DNA of 43,480 nt. Origin: an uncultured Lachnospiraceae bacterium. GTDB lineage: Bacteria; Bacillota; Clostridia; Lachnospirales; Lachnospiraceae. Location: NCBI GenBank assembly GCA_900550235.1, contig URRQ01000016.1, forward strand, positions 1 to 43,480. Direction: 5' to 3'. Below the pieces are notes generated by a model. That model saw only the letters and a list, made by a program, of their open reading frames with translations. It was not told the origin of the DNA and did not search any database. Below are positions 39,087 through 43,480 of this stretch, one piece after another. A program made the translations under genes and the position numbers. Every line of letters starts with the position of its first letter. Position 1 is the stretch's first letter.

Positions 39087-41065
39087 ATTGCATCCACCTC
39101 CGCTATAATCTGTCTGTTTGAGAAGCCTTGCAGATCCATCGCTCCGGAAGGACATGTTACGGTACAAGCGCCACATCCTTGACAAAGCGCATTGTTTACA
39201 ACTGCAATTCTTCGAACCTCACGGATTCCGTGATCGTTCACTTCTTTATTTTCATAAGTAATGGCGCCATATGGACATACATTTGCGCATGCAGAACATC
39301 CATTACATAACAATTCATCGGATTTTGCTGTACATGGGTTTGTCATCAGCTTATCCTTTGCCAAAAGTCCGATTGCCTTCACTGCTGCGGCTCCTGCCTG
39401 TGCAACAGTCTCAGGAATATCCTTTGGTCCTTGACAGACACCGGATAAGAAAATACCGGCTGTCGGTGATTCTACCGGACGAAGCTTGGCATGAGCTTCT
39501 GTCAAAAAGTTATTCGTATCAATGCTTGCTGTCAGCATCGTTGCAATCTTTCTCACATCTGGATTTGGCTCGATCGCCGTTGCAAGTACAACCATATCTG
39601 CTTCTTTTAAAATCTGTCGATTATCCAAAAGATCAGAACCCTGCACAAGAAGTTTGCCGTTTGGCTGCGGAATTACTTTTCCGACCTGACCTTTGATGTA
39701 ATTCACACCATACTGTTCCACCGCTCTACGGTAAAACTCATCAAAGTTTTTACCCGGTGTACGAACATCAATATAGAATACAGTCACATTCACATCCGGA
39801 TATTTGTCACGGATGAGCATTGCATGTTTTGCAGTGTACATACAACAGATTTTCGAGCAATATGGTTTTCCTCGATCATCCGAACAACGGCTTCCTACAC
39901 ATTGGATAAACACGATTTCCTTCGGAGCTTTTCCGTCAGAAAGCCGCTCCAAATGACCATGTGTTGGTCCTGCCGCATTCATCACACGTTCCAATTCTAA
40001 TGAAGTGATGACATCTTTACTCTGGTTGTATGCGTACTCATCATATCGATCCAGCTTAATCGTATCAAATCCTGTAGCAACAACAATTGCTCCATACTTT
40101 TCTGTAATGATCTCATCTTTCTGCTCATAGTCAATGGCTCCTGCCTGACAGACTTTGGAACAGATTCCGCATTTTCCGGTTTTGAATTTGATACACGCCT
40201 CTCGGTCAATGACCGGAACGTTCGGAATGGCCTGAGCAAAAGGTGTGTAAATCGCACTTCTTGTATTCAGACCTCTGTTAAATTCATTGAGTGATTTTTT
40301 TGATGGACATTTTTCCTGGCAAAGCCCGCATCCGGTACACTTATCTGCGTCTACGCTTCTTGCTTTTTTGCGAATATCAACGGTAAAGTCTCCTACGAAT
40401 CCGCTGACATTTTCTACTTCACTATACGTGTAAATCTTAATCTTCTCATGAGCAGCCGCTTCCACCATCTTCGGCGTTAAGATACATGCGGAACAATCCA
40501 ATGTCGGGAACGTCTTATCTAACTGTGACATTCTTCCTCCGATACTCGGTGTTTTCTCTACAATATCCACTTCATATCCTGCGTCTGCAATATCAAGAGC
40601 TGTCTGAATTCCGGCAATTCCGCCTCCGATGATCAGCGCCCGTTTTGTTACACGGCTCTCTCCTTCTTTGAGCGGTACATTTAAATTCACTTTCGCAACG
40701 GCAGCTCTCATAAGAATCACCGCTTTTTTCGTTGCCTCTTCGATATCTTTATGAATCCATGAACAATGCTCACGAATATTGGCAATCTCAACCATATATG
40801 GGTTTAGCCCCGCACGCTGGGCAGCTTTACGAAATGTTGCTTCATGCATACGTGGCGAACAGGAACACACTACAATTCCTGTCAAATTCTTTTCGTGAAT
40901 GGCGTCTGCAATCTTTGCCTGCCCTGCTTCCGAGCACATATACTGATACTCTTCCGCATGCACGACTCCCGGCTCCATAAGCGCCATCTCTGCTACTTTA
41001 TTAACATCTACTGTTGCGGCAATATTACTTCCGCAATGGCAGACAAATACTCCTATCCTCTGCAC
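39077..41065 (-). CDS. hdrA: Heterodisulfide reductase-like subunit A (bifurcating)
   Basis: A 662-residue flavoprotein of the HdrA type, the site of flavin-based electron bifurcation. The N-terminal cluster region is IGVFVCHCGSNIA (C9, C11) with C44, VVCSCSPRMHE and REHCSWIH. The thioredoxin-reductase-like FAD fold starts at ALIIGGGIAGIQTALDIA (~143). There is one 4Fe-4S site at C243/246/249/253, another cysteine-rich loop near 288-308, and a C-terminal dicluster ferredoxin (CNGCSACANVCP ~587, CQGCGACTVTCP ~628). The size is that of methanogen HdrA. The start codon is GTG 41065, eight bases after AGGAGG at the end of hdrC. Confidence 0.95.
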   Translation of the reverse strand: MQRIGVFVCHCGSNIAATVDVNKVAEMALMEPGVVHAEEYQYMCSEAGQAKIADAIHEKNLTGIVVCSCSPRMHEATFRKAAQRAGLNPYMVEIANIREHCSWIHKDIEEATKKAVILMRAAVAKVNLNVPLKEGESRVTKRALIIGGGIAGIQTALDIADAGYEVDIVEKTPSIGGRMSQLDKTFPTLDCSACILTPKMVEAAAHEKIKIYTYSEVENVSGFVGDFTVDIRKKARSVDADKCTGCGLCQEKCPSKKSLNEFNRGLNTRSAIYTPFAQAIPNVPVIDREACIKFKTGKCGICSKVCQAGAIDYEQKDEIITEKYGAIVVATGFDTIKLDRYDEYAYNQSKDVITSLELERVMNAAGPTHGHLERLSDGKAPKEIVFIQCVGSRCSDDRGKPYCSKICCMYTAKHAMLIRDKYPDVNVTVFYIDVRTPGKNFDEFYRRAVEQYGVNYIKGQVGKVIPQPNGKLLVQGSDLLDNRQILKEADMVVLATAIEPNPDVRKIATMLTASIDTNNFLTEAHAKLRPVESPTAGIFLSGVCQGPKDIPETVAQAGAAAVKAIGLLAKDKLMTNPCTAKSDELLCNGCSACANVCPYGAITYENKEVNDHGIREVRRIAVVNNALCQGCGACTVTCPSGAMDLQGFSNRQIIAEVDAICR

Positions 41066-41070
41066 TTGGC

Positions 41071-41460
41071 TTACCTCCTGTATCTTCGAAATGCGCTAAC
41101 CAAAAGCTGCTGCGGAACATCTTCATCCAGTAATTCCGGAATCTCATCCGGTGTCAGATAACTTTGTCCGCGCTGTCTTACTACAAGCTGACGCGCTGCA
41201 TCGATCAATTTCCCCGGTTTTACATCTCGCGGACATCTTTCTACACAAGCCATACAGGAAAGACATTTCCAAAGTGATTTTGAATTCACAAGGCTTTCAA
41301 TATCTTCATTGACCACATAAGATACAAACTGGTGTGGTTTGATGTCCATTTCATTATAGGAAGGACATGTTGCAGAACATTTCCCGCATTTCATACATTT
41401 TAACGGATTCACGCCACTGATCTCGCGAATCTCTTCTGCGCGTTTCTTTTCAGAACTCAC
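41071..41460 (-). CDS. hdrC: Heterodisulfide reductase-like subunit C
   Basis: A 129-residue protein with two 4Fe-4S clusters, C22/25/28/32 (CMKCGKCSATCP) and C66/69/72/76 (CLSCMACVERCP), the HdrC fold that passes electrons from HdrA to HdrB. It starts at GTG 41460, sharing one base with the hdrB stop, and has GAAGGAGG within the end of hdrB. The length is somewhat shorter than methanogen HdrC but complete. Confidence 0.9.
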   Translation of the reverse strand: MSSEKKRAEEIREISGVNPLKCMKCGKCSATCPSYNEMDIKPHQFVSYVVNEDIESLVNSKSLWKCLSCMACVERCPRDVKPGKLIDAARQLVVRQRGQSYLTPDEIPELLDEDVPQQLLVSAFRRYRR

Positions 41461-42257
41461 TATGCCTGCACCTCCTTCACCTCATCCGCAACTCCAAGGG
41501 CTTCCGCCAATATCTTTGTAAAATATACAACCGGAAGTTTTCCGCTCTTATTTAGATTATACATACAAAGCGGACAAGCTGTAATTAACATTTCTGCACC
41601 AAATCCTTCTGCGCTTTCCATAATCTTATCACACATTGTCTTTGCCATCTCTTTTTCCTTCAAAGAAATGTACCCGCCGCAACATTCATTGCGGTATGGA
41701 TAAATGACAGGTTCTGCTCCAAGTGCACGAATAAATTCTTCGATAATGCTTGGATTTTCCGGATCGTCAAAGCTTAAAATCTTGCTTGGGCGAAGAAGCA
41801 AGCATCCGTAGTAAGCTCCGATTTTCTTCCCGGTCAAAGGATTTACAACACGTTTCTTAATTTCATCAAATCCAATCTTATCCCGTAATACTTCCAAAAA
41901 ATGTAATACTTCTGTTTCACCTGCATATGGTTCTGCAAGTTCCATATACCGATTGGCTCTTTCCCGGATATCCTCTACATGCTGCATATCGTCATTGACT
42001 CGTTTGATCACATGGTGACATGCCGAACACATCGTAACAAGCGGCTGCCCTTTTTCCTTCGCTTCATTCAAAGCTCTTACGGAAGAAAGTTTCGTCGCGA
42101 TCTCATCCGAACCCATCGGATATACGCCGCCGCAGCATTGCCAATCTTCAATTTCCTCCAGTTCTATTCCAAGAGCTCTGGCAGAAGCTCTCGCATATGC
42201 GTCCAGATCTTTTGCCTTCGTTCTTAAAGTACAACCCGGATAATAGCTGTATTTCAT
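41460..42257 (-). CDS. hdrB: Heterodisulfide reductase-like subunit B (CCG domains)
   Basis: A 265-residue catalytic-type HdrB with two CCG cysteine-rich domains. The first has C9, C41-C42, C77 and C80 (CCGG...CSAC); the second has C152, C192-C193, C228 and C231 (CCGG...CPLC). In Hdr these bind two noncubane 4Fe-4S clusters that reduce a disulfide. The physiological acceptor here is unknown: there is no DsrC or CoM/CoB system in the window. In methanogen thiol:fumarate reductase the same domain is fused to the FrdB-like subunit, which suggests that this HdrB works with FrdAB. Confidence 0.9.
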   Translation of the reverse strand: MKYSYYPGCTLRTKAKDLDAYARASARALGIELEEIEDWQCCGGVYPMGSDEIATKLSSVRALNEAKEKGQPLVTMCSACHHVIKRVNDDMQHVEDIRERANRYMELAEPYAGETEVLHFLEVLRDKIGFDEIKKRVVNPLTGKKIGAYYGCLLLRPSKILSFDDPENPSIIEEFIRALGAEPVIYPYRNECCGGYISLKEKEMAKTMCDKIMESAEGFGAEMLITACPLCMYNLNKSGKLPVVYFTKILAEALGVADEVKEVQA

Positions 42258-42278
42258 AACTTTGCAGTCCTTTCTTAA

Positions 42279-43226
42279 TTATAAGTCTATCTGTGCGATC
42301 ACGGATTTCAGAGCATCCGCGCTTTTTTTCAACTTCTCAATCTCTTCCTCTGTCAAGGTCATCGGAATCTTGCCTTGAATTCCCTTTGGTCCTACGAGAG
42401 CAAGCGTACTTAAGCACACGTCTTCTATTCCATATTCGCCATGCATCATAGAAGATACGGTTGTAATAGACTCGGATGCGGAAAGAAGGAATCCGCACAA
42501 TCTTACAACTCCTCTTGTTACAGCATAATATGTTGCTCCTTTATTTGCAATAATCTGCCCGCCGGATTTTTGCACGTAGGTAAGCATCTCTTCTTTATCA
42601 AGCGGTTTAGAATCTTTTCCAAGTCCCGGAAGCATCTCGCAATATTCATCCACATGTACCCCTGCAATACGGGCTGCTGACCACGGAATAAAGGACGTAT
42701 CTCCATGTTCACCAAATACATAAGCGTGAATGTTTCTCTGTGCCACCTGGAAATGTTCAGAAAGACCGCAGCGAAGTCTCGCAGAATCTAAAATTGTTCC
42801 GGAGCCGATGATTTGGTTCTCCGGAAGTCCGGATATCTTTGTAAACACATAAGTCATAATATCTACCGGATTACTTACAATGATATAAAGCGCATCCGGC
42901 GCAGCTTTCACGATCTCCGGTGTGATTTCCTTTAAAATATTCACGTTAGTCTGTGTCAGTTCAATTCTCGTCTGGCCCGGTTTCCGTGGCATTCCGGATG
43001 TAATAATGACGATGTCGGAACCAGCAGCATCTGCATAGTCGCCTGCGATCACGGAAATCGGATCTCTAAAGCACGTTCCCTGTTCAATGTCCATGACTTC
43101 GCCTTCTACCTTTTCCTTATTGATATCGATCAAAACAAGCTCTGACGCAATGTCCTGTCCTGATAATGTATATGCGATGGTTGCACCAACACTTCCTGCT
43201 CCGATAATTGTAACCTTGCTACTCAT
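42279..43226 (-). CDS. Malate dehydrogenase (LDH-like type)
   Basis: A 315-residue NAD-dependent dehydrogenase of the lactate/malate family. The Rossmann motif VTIIGAGSVGATIAYTL is at the N-terminus with Asp-34 for NAD selectivity (LIDINKEK), and the catalytic region has SNPVDIMTYVF and the His of GEHGDTSF. At the substrate-selectivity position it has Arg (GMPRKPGQTR, Arg 81), as in malate dehydrogenases, where lactate dehydrogenases have Gln. Automatic annotation may call it L-lactate dehydrogenase. It is the first gene of the 12-gene operon, 21 bases before hdrB, with AAAAGGAG before its ATG. Confidence 0.87.
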   Translation of the reverse strand: MSSKVTIIGAGSVGATIAYTLSGQDIASELVLIDINKEKVEGEVMDIEQGTCFRDPISVIAGDYADAAGSDIVIITSGMPRKPGQTRIELTQTNVNILKEITPEIVKAAPDALYIIVSNPVDIMTYVFTKISGLPENQIIGSGTILDSARLRCGLSEHFQVAQRNIHAYVFGEHGDTSFIPWSAARIAGVHVDEYCEMLPGLGKDSKPLDKEEMLTYVQKSGGQIIANKGATYYAVTRGVVRLCGFLLSASESITTVSSMMHGEYGIEDVCLSTLALVGPKGIQGKIPMTLTEEEIEKLKKSADALKSVIAQIDL

Positions 43227-43271
43227 AGATTTTGTCTCCTTTTACGTGTTGTTTTCGTGTATCTTTTCTTT

Positions 43272-43300
43272 AATATAAAACATTGTTAATTAAATAACAA
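43272..43300 (-). promoter_or_regulatory. Promoter of the mdh-hdr-flx-frd-fum operon
   Basis: On the minus strand TTGTTA (43295-43300), 17 bases, TATATT (43272-43277), 46 bases before the mdh start. The -35 is part of a Rex-type operator. Confidence 0.7.
43283..43300. promoter_or_regulatory. Rex operator
   Basis: TTGTTAATTAAATAACAA matches the Rex consensus TTGTTAA-N4-TTAACAA at 13 of 14 defined positions. Rex is the NADH/NAD+-sensing repressor of Gram-positive bacteria. The site covers the -35 and most of the spacer of the operon promoter. Confidence 0.75.
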
Positions 43301-43334
43301 GTGTTTTTTTCGTATTGATTTCAAACCGTAATAT

Positions 43335-43363
43335 TTGACAAAAAAATAACAGAGTCATATATT
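43335..43363 (+). promoter_or_regulatory. Rightward promoter facing the intron
   Basis: TTGACA (43335-43340), 17 bases, TATATT (43358-43363). It is divergent from the mdh promoter. Whatever gene it drove is now separated from it by the group II intron beginning near 43404. Confidence 0.6.
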
Positions 43364-43403
43364 TTTTTTGTGCAAAAATACAATTATAGAACAATTTTCT
43401 CAA

Positions 43404-43480
43404 ATCGAGTAGGAGGGAAATCAAATAGATTTCCCGACCTCTCACACCACCGTGCGTACCGTTCGGTACACGGCGGTTCA
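43404..43480 (-). mobile_element. Group II intron (class C type), 3' end only
   Basis: On the minus strand the sequence from 43479 forms a domain V hairpin: ACCGCCGTG pairs with CACGGTGGT around an inner GTACC-GAAC-GGTAC hairpin, with the CGC-type catalytic triad expected for class C introns. Then GTGTGAGAGG leads to a domain VI stem GGGAAATC/GATTTCCC (43435-43414), and the intron ends at about ...CTACTCGAT (43404). The reverse-transcriptase ORF and 5' end lie beyond the right edge. The exact end is inferred. Confidence 0.75.

Overview
The window is two unrelated pieces of DNA joined at about position 3583-3597. Positions 1 to ~3593 are enterobacterial, essentially Escherichia coli/Shigella: uspA, dtpB (frameshifted), rsmJ and the 3' end of prlC, in their normal E. 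coli order. The rest, ~3594-43480, is low-GC DNA of a spore-forming anaerobic Clostridia member. Lachnospiraceae is my best guess from the V-type ATPase operon, spmB, the AGGAGG ribosome binding sites and the gene families. The join cuts prlC on one side and a fic gene on the other, inside a short shared ATGGAAAA stretch. It looks like a chimeric assembly or clone rather than natural transfer.

Layout of the clostridial part. 3594-7100 is an accessory patch: truncated fic, a small P-loop kinase-like gene, a compact type I toxin/antisense-RNA locus, a NUDIX hydrolase, a GNAT acetyltransferase and a doubly broken serine recombinase, lying beside a tRNA-Lys gene. 7186-9233 holds tRNA-Lys(CTT), a YitT-family membrane protein and trmB. 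9416-17835 is a complete nine-gene V/A-type ATPase operon (G/H, C, I, K, F, E, A, B, D). 17888-20591 holds a secreted membrane-anchored protein, a ParE/Phd-type toxin-antitoxin pair with a palindromic operator candidate, and an Rpn-family nuclease. 20902-25624 holds glgB and a large TPR/acidic-repeat/AAA-type ATPase protein. 25625-27511 holds bioY flanked by two leftward sigma-A-type promoters with matching architecture; one drives a short transcript encoding a 27-residue peptide. 27512-32000 holds a DUF885 metallopeptidase, spmB, a MATE transporter and a DUF1275 protein.

The most interesting region is 32062-43226, an apparent 12-gene leftward operon: malate dehydrogenase, hdrB, hdrC, hdrA, an MvhD/FlxD-like gene, two 4Fe-4S proteins, an NAD(P)H/FAD protein (together FlxABCD-like), a soluble fumarate reductase (FrdB, FrdA) and two-subunit class I fumarase. 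These genes encode the whole path oxaloacetate -> malate -> fumarate -> succinate, next to a complete NADH-linked, HdrA-type flavin-based electron-bifurcating module. My inference is that NADH oxidation is split between ferredoxin and fumarate. A near-perfect Rex operator covers the -35 of the operon promoter, which would make the pathway respond to the NADH/NAD+ ratio.

The window ends inside the 3' end (domains V and VI) of a group II intron of class C type on the minus strand, which probably explains why the contig stops there.
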